A stretch of DNA of 64,000 bases from AP-15 sp963797115. GTDB lineage: Bacteria; Pseudomonadota; Alphaproteobacteria; ATCC43930; CGMCC-115725. Positions 36,969 to 45,479 of the stretch are shown here, one piece after another (position 1 is the stretch's first letter; the number at the start of each line of letters is the position of its first letter). The notes under the pieces were generated by a model. The model saw only the letters and a list, made by a program, of their open reading frames with translations, did no database searches and had not been told where the DNA came from. The translations under genes and the position numbers were made by a program. The stretch spans positions 1,364,001 through 1,428,000 of the forward strand of contig CAWCOH010000001.1 in assembly GCA_963797115.1 (NCBI GenBank), written 5' to 3'.

Positions 36969-37125
36969 GACAGGGGCTCCAACGGCCCAAGCGAGAACGT
37001 CGGTCGCGTTAGCGAAGCCGCTCTGTTGGTCTTGTTGTAGCCAATGACGAGATCGATCGTCGGTGCCTCACCACCGAGCGGACGGCTGGTCACGGACCAC
37101 GGCAGGAAGTCTTCGCAGCGGCCAA
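36965..37125 (-). pseudogene. LysR-type regulator C-terminal remnant, low confidence
   Basis: In this gap the minus strand reads GRCEDFLPWSVTSRPLGGEA and then PTIDLVIGYNKTNRAASLTR, which resembles the last strand and helix of a LysR effector domain (the IDLVIGYNKxNxSPLL pattern). There is no start codon, HTH or proper end. It is probably the relic of a second LysR gene between the hydrolase and the TetR gene. The match is short and was judged by eye. Confidence 0.3.
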
Positions 37126-37188
37126 TGATCCCAATGTGACTCCGCCGTAGGTTGCCGAGCCTGGGCCAAGCCCGCTTCCGGTGATTGA

Positions 37189-37743
37189 TTACGCCGCTCT
37201 GAGCATCTTCATGAACTTCCTGATCTTCGGCCGTGCACGCTTCCGATCGGGGTTCAGATTCGCCTCGATGCAAATCCCTGAGAAGAATACGGAGATCAGC
37301 TCACACGCGGATTTGACATCTATTTTCGGATTTTCCACCGCGACGTTCGCCCGTAGCAGCTGTTTGAGCTTGGCGCTGCCGTCTGCGATCACCTTCCGGG
37401 CTTCCGCGGGGAGGGAGTTGAGTTCCCGCATCGAATTCACGGCAAAGCAGCCCCTCTGATTAAACAGGCAGCTCGGGGCTTCTATAAGAAACCGTTCGAT
37501 ATTTTTCCACCCGAGCGGCTTCGCCGTCAGCAACCCGGCGCCGTTAGAGGTATCGAGATAGTGTCTCAAGCAAGCCAGGAAGAGCGCTTCTTTGCTTTCG
37601 AACTCGGCGTATAGCCCGGACTTGTTCACCCCGGTAGCCTGTTCGAGGTCGGGCAGCGTGGTGCGCGCGAACCCGTATTTCCAGAAGACCGGCAATGCCT
37701 TCTGCAGCACCCCTTCGCGGCTGAACTTTCTCGGTCGTCCCAT
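37189..37743 (-). CDS. TetR-family transcriptional regulator
   Basis: The 184-residue protein starts MGRPRKFSREGVLQKALPVF and has the TetR HTH TTLPDLEQATGVNKSGLYAE, FESKEALFLACLRHYLD, with a variable helical C-terminal ligand domain. I placed the start at ATG 37743 because MGRPRKF is a standard TetR N terminus; an upstream TTG at 37779 would add 12 residues. It is divergent from a quinone-oxidoreductase-like gene, and a TTGAAC-N6-GTTCAA palindrome lies in between, so it probably represses that gene. Confidence 0.9.
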   Translation of the reverse strand: MGRPRKFSREGVLQKALPVFWKYGFARTTLPDLEQATGVNKSGLYAEFESKEALFLACLRHYLDTSNGAGLLTAKPLGWKNIERFLIEAPSCLFNQRGCFAVNSMRELNSLPAEARKVIADGSAKLKQLLRANVAVENPKIDVKSACELISVFFSGICIEANLNPDRKRARPKIRKFMKMLRAA

Positions 37744-37761
37744 GACCGTGTATATCACGAT

Positions 37762-37779
37762 TTGAACCGAAGAGTTCAA
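37762..37779. promoter_or_regulatory. inverted repeat, TetR operator candidate
   Basis: TTGAAC, six bases, GTTCAA forms a perfect 6+6 palindrome about 18 bp upstream of the TetR start codon and 160 bp before the divergent oxidoreductase gene. Position and symmetry fit an autoregulated TetR operator. This is inference from arrangement. Confidence 0.45.
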
Positions 37780-37938
37780 TACCCTCTTGAAGCTGCCGCC
37801 GGCCTCCTCATGTCGAACCGATCGGAAAGCAGCTGGTGAAAGTTGCCGATGCGGCGGCGGCCTAGCTACGGGCGCAGGTTCCTGCCAAGCCCACCAGAGC
37901 AGTCTGCACTCGACATCGGACGAACCAAGGAGATTGCC

Positions 37939-38929
37939 GTGTCGCGCACCATCAAGTTTGCGAAAGCCGGAGGGCCGGACGTCCTCGAATTTATCGAAGC
38001 GCCAATTCCCGCTCCCGGCCCGCGTGAAGTTCGTATCAAGGTCAAAGCCATCGGCATCAACCGCGCCGAGTCAATGTGGCGCAATGACAAATATATTGAA
38101 CCGGTGAAATTCCCGGCAGGCTTGGGATACGAGGCTGCCGGTGTTGTTGATGCGGTGGGCAAAGAAGTTGCCGACTTTGCGGTAGGTGATGCCGTCAGTA
38201 CAATTCCGGCCTTCTCGCTGAACCAATACTCCACTTACGGCGAGGTCATTCTCGCCCCAGTCCACGCCGTCGTAAAACACCCGGAGCAGCTTTCATTCGT
38301 TGAAGCAGCATCGGTCTGGATGATGTTCCTAACGGCCTACGGTGCGCTTATCTTTGACGCTGAAGTGAAAGCGGGGTGACTTCGTCATTATTCCCGCGGC
38401 TTCGAGCAGCGTCGGCTTGGCGGCGATTCAACTCACAAATTATGCCGGTGCGACCCCGATCGCGCTGACGGGCACTTCGGAAAAGACGAGCAGGCTGCAC
38501 GAGGCCGGCGCGGCGCATGTCATTGCAACCCAGGAGCAAGATATGGTCGCCGAAGTGATGCGTATCACGAACGGCAACGGCGCGTGCGTGGCCTTCGATC
38601 CCGTCGGCGGCCGGGCCTTTCCCAAGCTGATTTCGGCATTGGCCGATCAGGGCATCGCCTATATCTACGGCGCATTGAGCGAGGGCGACACGCCGATACC
38701 GGTGCTCGAAATGATCCCCAAGATGCCGGCGGTCAAGGGGTACAGCACCCGGCTAGTGGTGGGTGACGAGGCACGCCGGAAGGCCGCGGTGGAATATGTC
38801 GTCAAGGGCCTCGCGAGCGGTGCGCTCAAGCCGGTCATCGATCGTACGTTCAAGTTCGACGATATGGTGGAAGTGCACCGCTATCTGGAGAGCAACGGCC
38901 AATTCGGGAAGATCGTCGTTACCCTTTGA
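37939..38929 (+). pseudogene. zinc-independent alcohol dehydrogenase/quinone oxidoreductase, one frameshift
   Basis: The GTG start at 37939 follows AAGGAG at six bases and gives SRTIKFAKAGGPDVLEFIEA. The MDR fold is clear: GINRAESMWRNDKYIEPVKF, GLGYEAAGVVDAVGKEVADF, then after the break AASSSVGLAAIQLTNYAGAT (NADPH loop) and KPVIDRTFKFDDMVEVHRYL at the end. The frame is lost in a run of four G at about 38373-38376 (AAAGCGGGGTGACTT); removing one G restores K-A-G-D-F-V. A homopolymer indel of this kind is a common sequencing error, so the gene may be intact. It is probably controlled by the divergent TetR protein. Confidence 0.82.
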
Positions 38930-38952
38930 GCTGAGGAGACGGGAGGGATGGG

Positions 38953-39008
38953 GACAGGAGTAAACAACATGCCCGCATACTCTGGATGCAATGCGGCGCC
39001 GTGCGTTA
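38953..39008 (+). repeat. degenerate copy of the GFA gene leader and 5' end
   Basis: The tract from GACAGGAGTAAACAACATG to GCGTTATG closely matches 40543-40608, the ribosome-binding site and first codons of the GFA gene (GACAGGAGTAAGCAACATG). It encodes MPAYSG and then CQCGAVRYV-like residues with a deletion and then diverges. It is a remnant of a duplicated GFA gene on the other side of the WYL regulator. Confidence 0.65.
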
Positions 39009-39196
39009 TGTCTGTCCTCCAGACCCCGGGTATGGAAAGATATGGTTGGAGCGCGAAGCTCGCCCGCAGTGTGACAACCGAGATGCGCACGGGCTTCCAG
39101 CCATAGCAGGGCCGGCTCGCAAGAAAGCCCCCATCACCCTGAGATTGCTCCTACACCGACGTACAAAATCCGCTGTTGCCGGGCATTCGCTATCGA

Positions 39197-40171
39197 CTAA
39201 ACGGAGCCTCCAACGCCATAAAGCTGCGACAGCTCGTCTGTAATATCGACTAAGCGCTGTCGCAATTCGGCGGGTTCCAAGACCTCGATTTCGGCGCCGA
39301 AGCGAATTAGATCGCGTGCCGCCCGATCGGCTCGTTCGACCGAAACACTCACCGACACCCAGCTTTGGGGATCCGTCGTGCGCGCCTTCTCCCTGACCAT
39401 TTGTGCGAGCGGCGACCCGAACTGGTCAAGGAGGATCAGGCCGCGCGGTGAGATGCGCAGCGTAGCCATGCCGCGATAGAGACCGACCTCATAGGCCCGA
39501 GACGCCTTCGTCCAGAAGGCGGCAAGATCGAAGTGGACAGGCCGCTCGAAATGCGCGCCGCTTATCACGAGATTGATGATGTTGGCGACGCGATACGTCC
39601 GTGTCTGCTCGCCGACCTGTGCAACAAGGTACCATGCGCCACCCTTGAGCACGAGCCCAAGCGGGTCGACCGTGCGGGAAATCGGCCCGGCGCGACGCTG
39701 ATAGCGGATCGTGGTCGAGGCCTCGTTCCAGACGGCCTCCGCGATCATCGGCAGGAAACGGGCGTCGTCGGCGCTGCAGAACCAGCCGACCGGATCAAGA
39801 TGGAACCGGGTCGAGATCCGCGCCGCTGCGGCCCGCGCGCCTTCCGGCAGCGCCGCCGTCAGCTTGAGCTGTGCTGTCATCAGCATATCGGCGAGCCCGA
39901 GCTCGGCGGCCGGTCCTGGCAGGCCGGCCAGAAACAGGGTTGCCGCCTCCGCTGGCGACAGGCCCGTCAGCTTCGGCCGGTAGCCATTGAGCAGCTCAAA
40001 CCCACCGTTCGGTCCACGATCTCCGTAGATCGGCACATCGGCGGCGCTTAGCTCATCGACGTCGCGATAGATCGTGCGGACCGAAACCTCGAATTCCGCC
40101 GCCAAGGCTTGAGCCGTCATGCGGCCGCGAGACTGCAGCAGCAGGATCGAAAGCAGCCGGCTCGCGCGCAT
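39197..40171 (-). CDS. WYL-domain transcriptional regulator (YafY/DeoR type)
   Basis: The 324-residue protein has an N-terminal winged HTH (MRASRLLSILLLQSRGRMTA, FEVSVRTIYRDVDELSAADV) followed by the PNGGFELLNGYRPKLTGLSP linker and the WYL domain (VDPLGLVLKGGAWYLVAQVG, the WYL triad as W-Y-L). Its C-terminal part ends RLVDITDELSQLYG. Such proteins repress small detoxification genes such as GFA or VOC proteins. A CCTGAC-N7-GTCAGG palindrome lies just upstream. It is flanked by one intact-but-interrupted GFA gene and one GFA remnant. Confidence 0.92.
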   Translation of the reverse strand: MRASRLLSILLLQSRGRMTAQALAAEFEVSVRTIYRDVDELSAADVPIYGDRGPNGGFELLNGYRPKLTGLSPAEAATLFLAGLPGPAAELGLADMLMTAQLKLTAALPEGARAAAARISTRFHLDPVGWFCSADDARFLPMIAEAVWNEASTTIRYQRRAGPISRTVDPLGLVLKGGAWYLVAQVGEQTRTYRVANIINLVISGAHFERPVHFDLAAFWTKASRAYEVGLYRGMATLRISPRGLILLDQFGSPLAQMVREKARTTDPQSWVSVSVSVERADRAARDLIRFGAEIEVLEPAELRQRLVDITDELSQLYGVGGSV

Positions 40172-40193
40172 TTTTTGATCCTAGCAAAAATAT

Positions 40194-40212
40194 CCTGACG
40201 GAGGTTGTCAGG
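40194..40212. promoter_or_regulatory. CCTGAC-N7-GTCAGG palindrome, WYL-regulator operator candidate
   Basis: CCTGACGGAGGTTGTCAGG lies 22 bp upstream of the WYL regulator start, and a further partial copy (ATCCTGA) lies at 40217-40223. YafY-type regulators are known to be preceded by CTGACA-type inverted repeats, so this is probably the operator. Assignment is by position and symmetry. Confidence 0.5.
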
Positions 40213-40371
40213 TTTCATCCTGAAAATGCGGCCAGCTGATTCGGGCTGCGAGGTACGGATGGTTTGGCTGGTAAGGGTTGCCGACGATGCGGGGCCGTCG
40301 AGTTGTTTCGCGCGACCCCGCGGGCCAGCCGATCGAGATGGGCGGCCTGGCCTAGAAATCGGGGACGGTTG

Positions 40372-40470
40372 ATGGCCGGAGAATTTCGCGCCGGTTGGCC
40401 GCTAATGCTCGCCTGCTTCGCGACGGCGATCTTCGCGTGGGGTTTCGCCGCGTACGGGCCGGCTGTCTAA
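40372..40470 (+). pseudogene. MFS-transporter N-terminal fragment
   Basis: ATG 40372 opens MAGEFRAGWPLMLACFATAI, FAWGFAAYGPAV and stops after 32 residues. The sequence matches the first transmembrane helix of major facilitator proteins (the LACFATAVFAWGF pattern). The rest of the gene is absent; the DNA passes straight into the leader of the GFA gene. It is a deletion remnant. Confidence 0.45.
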
Positions 40471-40871
40471 TGCCACGACACCTTTAACCCATGCTGGCGC
40501 TACACGCAGATGAGCTCGCTCTGCGATCGGTTTGTTGACTTAGACAGGAGTAAGCAACATGCCCGCATCCTTTACTGGCGGATGCCAATGCGGCTCCGTG
40601 CGTTACATACTGATCACGGAACCAATACGCTTGGCTTCCTGCCACTGCAAAGAATGCCAACGCCAATCCGGCAGCGCCTTCGGCATGTCCATGCCGGTGA
40701 CGAAAGACAGCCTGTCGATGACCGGCTCGACGAAGCAATTTACGCATACCGCCGATAGCGGCGGCGAGGTTACGGGCGTCTTCTGCCCCGAGTGCGGCAT
40801 CCGCATTTATCATGCTTTGAAGTGGGCACCGGACGTACTTTCTCTCAAACCCGGCACGCTTGATGACACTA

Positions 40872-42165
40872 GTATAGAGATTCCAAAATATCAATAGGTT
40901 GCGTTTGATTTTCCATTTAGGGCGAAATCTGGTATTGAGCAGGACGGGGGGATTGGATCGGAGGATCCATGGTAGCGGCGCGGCGAGTTATCGCGTTGCC
41001 GACGGATGCGGGCAGCGGCAACGCCTGCTGGAGATTTCGCGGTCTCGGACTGAGCCGACGAGCCGTGTCGAACGCGCGCGGATTATCCTGGCCTATTTGG
41101 AGGATCCGTCGGCCTATGCGGTGGCGCGCCGGGCCGGGGTGACGCACCAGACGGTAACGCGCTGTCTGGAACGAGCGGCAGAACTGGGGGTGATCGTGGC
41201 GCTGGATGATCGGCCGCGTGCCGGACGCGACCCTGTCATCACCGCCGAGGCGAAAACCTGGCTGGTGGCGCTCGCTTGCCGGAAGGCCAAGAAGTTGGGT
41301 TATCCACACGAACTGTGGACCACCCGGCTGTTGGCCGCGCATGCCCGTTGTCACGGGCCGCCCGCCGGTCATCCGAGCCTGGCGAAACTGGCCCAGGGGA
41401 CGGTCTGCAAGATCCTGGCAGAGCACGACGTCAAGCCGCACAAGGTGCGCTATTACCTGGAAAAACGCGATCCGGAGTTCGAGCCCAAGATGGCGGAAAT
41501 CCTCTGCGTCTACCGTCAAGTGGCAATGCTGCGCGCCCAAGCTACAAATGGCGACAGCCAGAGCCCAGAAAGCAGTGACGCAGGGAGTCTTGCCATCATT
41601 TCTTACGATGAGAAACCGGGGATCCAGGCGATCGGCACGACCGCGCCGGACCGTCCGCCACTTCCCGGCACCAGCCCCACCGTCATGCGTGATCACGAGT
41701 ACAAACGCCACGGCACCCTGACCTTGATGGCGGGCATCGATCTGCTGACCGGGAACGTCCACGCCGTTGTCAAAGAGCGCCACCGCAGCCGCGAATTTAT
41801 CGAGTTTCTCAAGCTCCTCGACGCCGCCTATCCTGCCGACACCGCCATTGAAGTCATCCTCGACAACCACTCCGCTCATGTCTCGAACGAGACCACGGCC
41901 TGGCTTGCCGCTCAACCCGTTGGGCGATTTACTTTCACTTTCACGCCCAAGCACGGGTCATGGCTCAACATCATCGAGGGCTTCTTCTCCAAGCTGGCGC
42001 GCTCGGTGCTCCGCCACATCCGGGTTTCCTCAAAACACGAACTCAAGGAACGCCTGATCGCCTTCATCAACGACATCAATCATCAGCCAATCGTCCCCAC
42101 CTGGCATTACAAAATCGATGACGCAGCCTGACCTCTATAGGTGCAGTATTTAGGAAACATCGTAC
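40872..42165 (+). mobile_element. IS630-family insertion sequence
   Basis: The element is 1294 bp long with imperfect ends (GTATAGAGATTCCAAAATA and, inverted, GTACGATGTTTCCTAAATA). It is flanked on both sides by TA (40870-40871 and 42166-42167), the target duplicated by IS630/Tc1-type transposases. The interrupted GFA gene gives an independent check of both ends. Confidence 0.9.
40899..42131 (+). CDS. IS630-family transposase
   Basis: The 410-residue reading has an N-terminal HTH (RVERARIILAYLEDPSAYAV, ARRAGVTHQTVTRCLERAAE) and the DDE core: IISYDEKPGIQAIGT, IEVILDNHSAHVSNET and TPKHGSWLNIIEGFFSKLAR, which supply the acidic triad of IS630 enzymes. It begins with TTG only a few bases inside the element, and the true start may be further in, near residue 40. 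No frameshift is evident, so this copy may be active. Confidence 0.88.
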   Translation: MRLIFHLGRNLVLSRTGGLDRRIHGSGAASYRVADGCGQRQRLLEISRSRTEPTSRVERARIILAYLEDPSAYAVARRAGVTHQTVTRCLERAAELGVIVALDDRPRAGRDPVITAEAKTWLVALACRKAKKLGYPHELWTTRLLAAHARCHGPPAGHPSLAKLAQGTVCKILAEHDVKPHKVRYYLEKRDPEFEPKMAEILCVYRQVAMLRAQATNGDSQSPESSDAGSLAIISYDEKPGIQAIGTTAPDRPPLPGTSPTVMRDHEYKRHGTLTLMAGIDLLTGNVHAVVKERHRSREFIEFLKLLDAAYPADTAIEVILDNHSAHVSNETTAWLAAQPVGRFTFTFTPKHGSWLNIIEGFFSKLARSVLRHIRVSSKHELKERLIAFINDINHQPIVPTWHYKIDDAA

Positions 42166-42262
42166 TAGTTGGCTTCGGCCAAGCTCCTTCATCTGGATGA
42201 AGAGTGCGCAAGGCTGGGTTCCTGTGCCCGACGGTGTCAAGGCGCTTGAGGGACACTCTTAG

Positions 42263-42738
42263 CGTGCAGTTTTGTCCAAATCGTGTGGCGCCCCTATTTT
42301 TCTCGGCCACGTCTGCGGTAAGTCCGCGATAGGTCTCAACGAGCTGACTGTGGGCGGAGACCGCGAGCCTCGGTTCATGCCGGCTAGGAAAGTGACTTTT
42401 TCTACGGCCAGATCATTCCTCTTGCGGCTGGATGGTCTGAACCTGCAGCTGAGTGCTCCGTCGTCTGAGCATTCGTTTGCGCGGCGTCTGTACCAGCACG
42501 ACGCGTGAGTCTAGAGCACACCTGAAACGAGCGATCTGTTTGGTCCCGCCGTCGCCGCCTTTAGTGCGCATGACCCTGGCGGCGGCTTCGCATGCGCAGC
42601 CAGCCCGGCGGTGCCAGATAACCGTTCACCGTATGAAATCCCTCAGGCGTGGGTGAGAAACTCTCGTTTGCAGCTCAAGTTATATTGCACATTTCCGGGG
42701 TATGAGCTTGGCGGCTCTCTGGCATTAGGAGCGCTACT
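42263..42738. other. intergenic region, no gene recognised
   Basis: This 476-bp stretch after the interrupted GFA gene contains no supported gene. A reading at 42272-42508 starts with TTG, has no ribosome-binding site and shows no family features. The part at 42655-42730 is AT-richer and may carry the promoter of the small ORF at 42739. Confidence 0.4.
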
Positions 42739-42915
42739 ATGACAGTAATGCACTCACAGGCCTCGCATGGCGGTTGGCGCCGGGTTGCGCATCGGCCGCG
42801 GCGCGCGAGCCTCCTCCAAAAGGCCTTGGCGGCCGTTCGCGATTGGCGTAGACGCCGGCAGGATCGTAATAAGAGCCGAGATCAGCGCATATTGCCGGTG
42901 TGGCCGAGAGAGTAG
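42739..42915 (+). CDS. small basic protein (possibly DUF1127-like), uncertain
   Basis: ATG 42739 is preceded by TTAGGAGCGCTACT, a good ribosome-binding site at eight bases. The 58-residue product is strongly basic; LLQKALAAVRDWRRRRQDRN resembles the N-terminal half of DUF1127 proteins, but the usual LxDRxLxDIG end is missing and the last residues are ILPVWPRE. Its 3' end overlaps the converging beta-propeller gene by 34 bases. It may be a real small regulator or a truncated one. Confidence 0.4.
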   Translation: MTVMHSQASHGGWRRVAHRPRRASLLQKALAAVRDWRRRRQDRNKSRDQRILPVWPRE

Positions 42916-44159
42916 CGGCCGGGCTGCGGCCAAACCGTGAGACCGTGCGGCTCCAGACCGACAGGGATGCTCCCGACCGCGCCCGATGCCGTGTCGATGT
43001 CGTAGACGACATTGTCGAACCGGCCTGATAGCCAGAGCCGCTTTCCGTCGGCGGTCACATTGCCCATGTCGGGGCTGCCGCCGCCGGGAATGGGCCAGGT
43101 TTTCTCGACCCTGCGGGTCGCAAAGTCGATGACCGAGACGCTGCCTCGGCCATGCGGCCCGGCGCGGGTCGAATGCGAGCCGCGGTTGGCAACATAGAGC
43201 TTGGTCGCGTCGCGGCTGGGGTAGAGCCCGTGGGTGCCGATTCCGGTGGGAATGAAGTCGCTTTGGCTGAAGGCGTCGCCATCGACGACATAGACGCCGT
43301 CGGCATGCATGTCGGCGACGTAGAAGACCGAGCCGTCGGGCGAGATCCTGATGTCCTGCGGCATGCCTCGCCTCGTCAGCTTCAGATAGCCGAGCACCTG
43401 GCGATTGACGAGATCGATCTTGACCAGGCCGCCGCCGCGGAACTCGCAGGTGAAGATCGCGTAACGCCCGTCGATCGAGAAATCGGCGTGGTTGATGCCC
43501 GAGCAGCCCGGAGCAGAGATAGACTGCTGCAGCGCCATCGTCTGAGGGTCGCGAAAGTCGAGCCGCTTGTGCCTTTCGGCCACTACGATCGCCGAACGGC
43601 CGTCGGGCGTGAAATAGAGATTGTAGGGGTCGTCCACCGGAATGGATTGGCCTGCTCTGCTGGTCTGCGCATCGATCGGCGTCAGGCTCCCCGACTTGTG
43701 CCTTCCGCCGTTATTGGCGACCCACAAAGTCTTCAAATCCCATGACGGGACAATGTGCTGCGGGCTGAAGCCGGTCGGGATACGACCCACCACCGCGCGC
43801 ATCGCCGGGTCGATCACATAGACGTTGTTCGACCCGCGGTTCGGAACGTAGACGCGGGTCGGCATTCCGGTGACTGCCGGGCTGAGACGATCGCTCGCGG
43901 CGGCGCTATAGAGATTTTTCGGGTCCGAAACAGCCGGCATGCCCGTTACGGTTTCTACCGGATCGATCCGAACCTTGCGTAGCAACCGAGATGGCGGCCG
44001 AGCCGCACGGCTCGCAGACGCGGCCGCCGTACACAGCACTTCAGCATTGTCACTTGTATTGAGCGAGGGCAAGGCGGAACCGCCCACCCAACCGCAAACC
44101 CCGGCTACCGGGACGAACCACAGGGCTACCCCCAACCAACGACGAATGTGCTGGCGCAC
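42882..44159 (-). CDS. YVTN/YncE-type beta-propeller protein, exported
   Basis: The 425-residue protein has a signal-like hydrophobic N terminus (WLGVALWFVPVAGVCGWVGG). From residue about 100 it shows repeated propeller blades: RVYVPNRGSNNVYVIDPAMR, HIVPSWDLKTLWVANNGGRH, GRYAIFTCEFRGGGLVKIDL, DGSVFYVADMHADGVYVVDG and TKLYVANRGSHSTRAG, the YVTN pattern. Such proteins often handle metals, redox centres or surface binding. GGAGG lies six bases before GTG 44159; GTG 44165 overlaps it and is less likely. It is the last gene of the leftward run from oxc. Confidence 0.82.
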   Translation of the reverse strand: MRQHIRRWLGVALWFVPVAGVCGWVGGSALPSLNTSDNAEVLCTAAASASRAARPPSRLLRKVRIDPVETVTGMPAVSDPKNLYSAAASDRLSPAVTGMPTRVYVPNRGSNNVYVIDPAMRAVVGRIPTGFSPQHIVPSWDLKTLWVANNGGRHKSGSLTPIDAQTSRAGQSIPVDDPYNLYFTPDGRSAIVVAERHKRLDFRDPQTMALQQSISAPGCSGINHADFSIDGRYAIFTCEFRGGGLVKIDLVNRQVLGYLKLTRRGMPQDIRISPDGSVFYVADMHADGVYVVDGDAFSQSDFIPTGIGTHGLYPSRDATKLYVANRGSHSTRAGPHGRGSVSVIDFATRRVEKTWPIPGGGSPDMGNVTADGKRLWLSGRFDNVVYDIDTASGAVGSIPVGLEPHGLTVWPQPGRYSLGHTGNMR

Positions 44160-44182
44160 AACCACCTCCGCGTGCCTTAAGA

Positions 44183-44980
44183 TCAGTGCCGGGTGACAGC
44201 CTTTCTAATCGCCTCGGTCGTCCGCGTCACGATCAGATCGACGCCGAGTTGACCCAGCTCAGCACTCGACCGGCGAGGATCCCCGAGGACGCCTTCGCCT
44301 GACCGCCGACGATCGGTGCGGACCAGACGCGGGTCCGTCGCCAGCATCAACGAGGTGTCGGCGAGGCCGGCGTGCCTGCCGATCTCCGCGTCGTTGAAGC
44401 CCTTGCTTTTCAAGAGCTGGGCAAATTCGGCTTGACTAGCATGGTAATATTCCCCGACGGCGTGTGCCCGGACCCCTGTCGTTGCCCACTGCCGGTTGAG
44501 ACGATCGGCGACGGCCCTCTGGTCCTTTTGGTAGGACCCATGATCGCCGAGAAAGACGATGTCGCGGAAACCGGCGAGCTTGAAGCTCCGCGCGGCCGAT
44601 TCGAGGATCTCCTCGAAAGCCCGCTCCGGAACAGTGATCGTGCCGGGAAACCGCATGTGCTCGGTCGGCGGATTGACCTGGCCTTCGGGAACGTAGGCGA
44701 TGACAGGCGCCACCAGCGCGTTGCCGAGAGCCCGTGCGATCTTTTCCGAAAGCAATTGGACGCGACGATTGTGCTTACCCAGCGCCATGTGCGGGCCGTT
44801 TTGCTCGGTGCCGCCGATCGGAACGATGATCGTCGTCTTGCCCGTGCCAAACAGATCGCGCAGCTCGGTCCAAGTCAGCTCCTCGAGAAGGACCGTGTCG
44901 GGGGCTTGGGCACATTTTCCGGAACTCGCAAAGCCGCTCGCCAAAAGCAGCCCCAACGCGAGAAGCAGACGCCGGGTCAT
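44183..44980 (-). CDS. creatininase-family protein with signal peptide, divergent metal site
   Basis: A Sec signal (MTRRLLLALGLLLASGFASS) is followed by the creatininase fold: TIIVPIGGTEQNGPHMALGK, AYVPEGQVNPPTEHMRFPGT, GFRDIVFLGDHGSYQKDQRA and EIGRHAGLADTSLMLATDPR. Classical creatinine amidohydrolase has EQHGPHLP, a following Asp, and HAGExETS. Here the second His is Asn, the Asp position is His/Asn and the Glu of HAGE is Leu, so the two-metal site differs. The exported form with these changes looks like a distinct subfamily. ATG 44980 overlaps the stop of the cytochrome gene (ATGA). Confidence 0.8.
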   Translation of the reverse strand: MTRRLLLALGLLLASGFASSGKCAQAPDTVLLEELTWTELRDLFGTGKTTIIVPIGGTEQNGPHMALGKHNRRVQLLSEKIARALGNALVAPVIAYVPEGQVNPPTEHMRFPGTITVPERAFEEILESAARSFKLAGFRDIVFLGDHGSYQKDQRAVADRLNRQWATTGVRAHAVGEYYHASQAEFAQLLKSKGFNDAEIGRHAGLADTSLMLATDPRLVRTDRRRSGEGVLGDPRRSSAELGQLGVDLIVTRTTEAIRKAVTRH

Positions 44981-45453
44981 TGCTTGGCAGGCCGGAAATC
45001 CTGGTCGGGGAACGGGGAGATGGCCGGTGACTGGATGACGACCACGCCACGATCGGCACTGCGGTGGCAGGTGTTGCAAGCGCCCGTTAGCTGCTCGTAA
45101 GCGGCATCGGCGCGACCCGGGTCGGCGGCCTTGATCGCCTGTTCGAGCGCCGCTAGCGGGTCCTTGATGACCGAGTTGATCATTTCCTTGATCGAGAATT
45201 CGTGCCACTTCGGCCATACCTCGCCGATCCGTTCGAACGCCTCCTCCAACTCCTCCTGAGCATAGGCGGCGTAGCGCCAGTTGCCTTCGCGGATGGCGAG
45301 GCCGAGCTTGGTATGGCGCGGCTGCACTGTCATCGTCATCAGATCGCCGAGGCCGGGAGTGTAGGGCGCATTCTGCTGCGCGCTAGCGGCCCCGGCGGTC
45401 GCCGCCAGAAAGACGCAGGCGAGAGGCAGAGACGATCGCTGTCGTCGCTTCAT
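44977..45453 (-). CDS. exported c-type cytochrome-like protein, CNTCH motif
   Basis: The 158-residue protein has a signal peptide (SLPLACVFLAATAGAASAQQ) and a helical body (GLAIREGNWRYAAYAQEELE, EAFERIGEVWPKWHEFSIKE). A single haem-binding CxxCH (CNTCHRSAD) lies near the C terminus at residues 126-130, as in class II cytochromes c'. It would carry electrons in the periplasm. AAAGGA precedes the ATG. It lies 26 bp after chrA and overlaps the creatininase-like gene by four bases, so the three are probably one transcript. Confidence 0.8.
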   Translation of the reverse strand: MKRRQRSSLPLACVFLAATAGAASAQQNAPYTPGLGDLMTMTVQPRHTKLGLAIREGNWRYAAYAQEELEEAFERIGEVWPKWHEFSIKEMINSVIKDPLAALEQAIKAADPGRADAAYEQLTGACNTCHRSADRGVVVIQSPAISPFPDQDFRPAKQ

Positions 45454-45479
45454 GGCGCTTTCCTTTCTCTTGACCGCGA

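Larger units (their letters stand above)
40559..42262 (+). pseudogene. GFA-family (glutathione-dependent formaldehyde-activating-like) gene split by IS630
   Basis: The 5' part (40559-40871) codes for GGCQCGSVRYILI, ASCHCKECQRQSGSAFGMSM and FCPECGIRIYHALKW, giving the CxCG, CxxC and CPECG zinc ligands of GFA proteins. It is interrupted at GAT GAC ACT A by the IS630 element. After the element, 42168-42262 continues GT TGG CTT CGG, coding WLRPSSFIWMKSAQGWVPVP, DGVKALEGHS and a stop. Joining the two parts and keeping one TA gives exactly 136 codons, so the insertion is recent and the target otherwise intact. GACAGGAG precedes the ATG. Confidence 0.88.

Noticed and set aside
42272..42508. 78-codon reading after the interrupted GFA gene
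   Set aside because: TTG start without ribosome-binding site and no family features.
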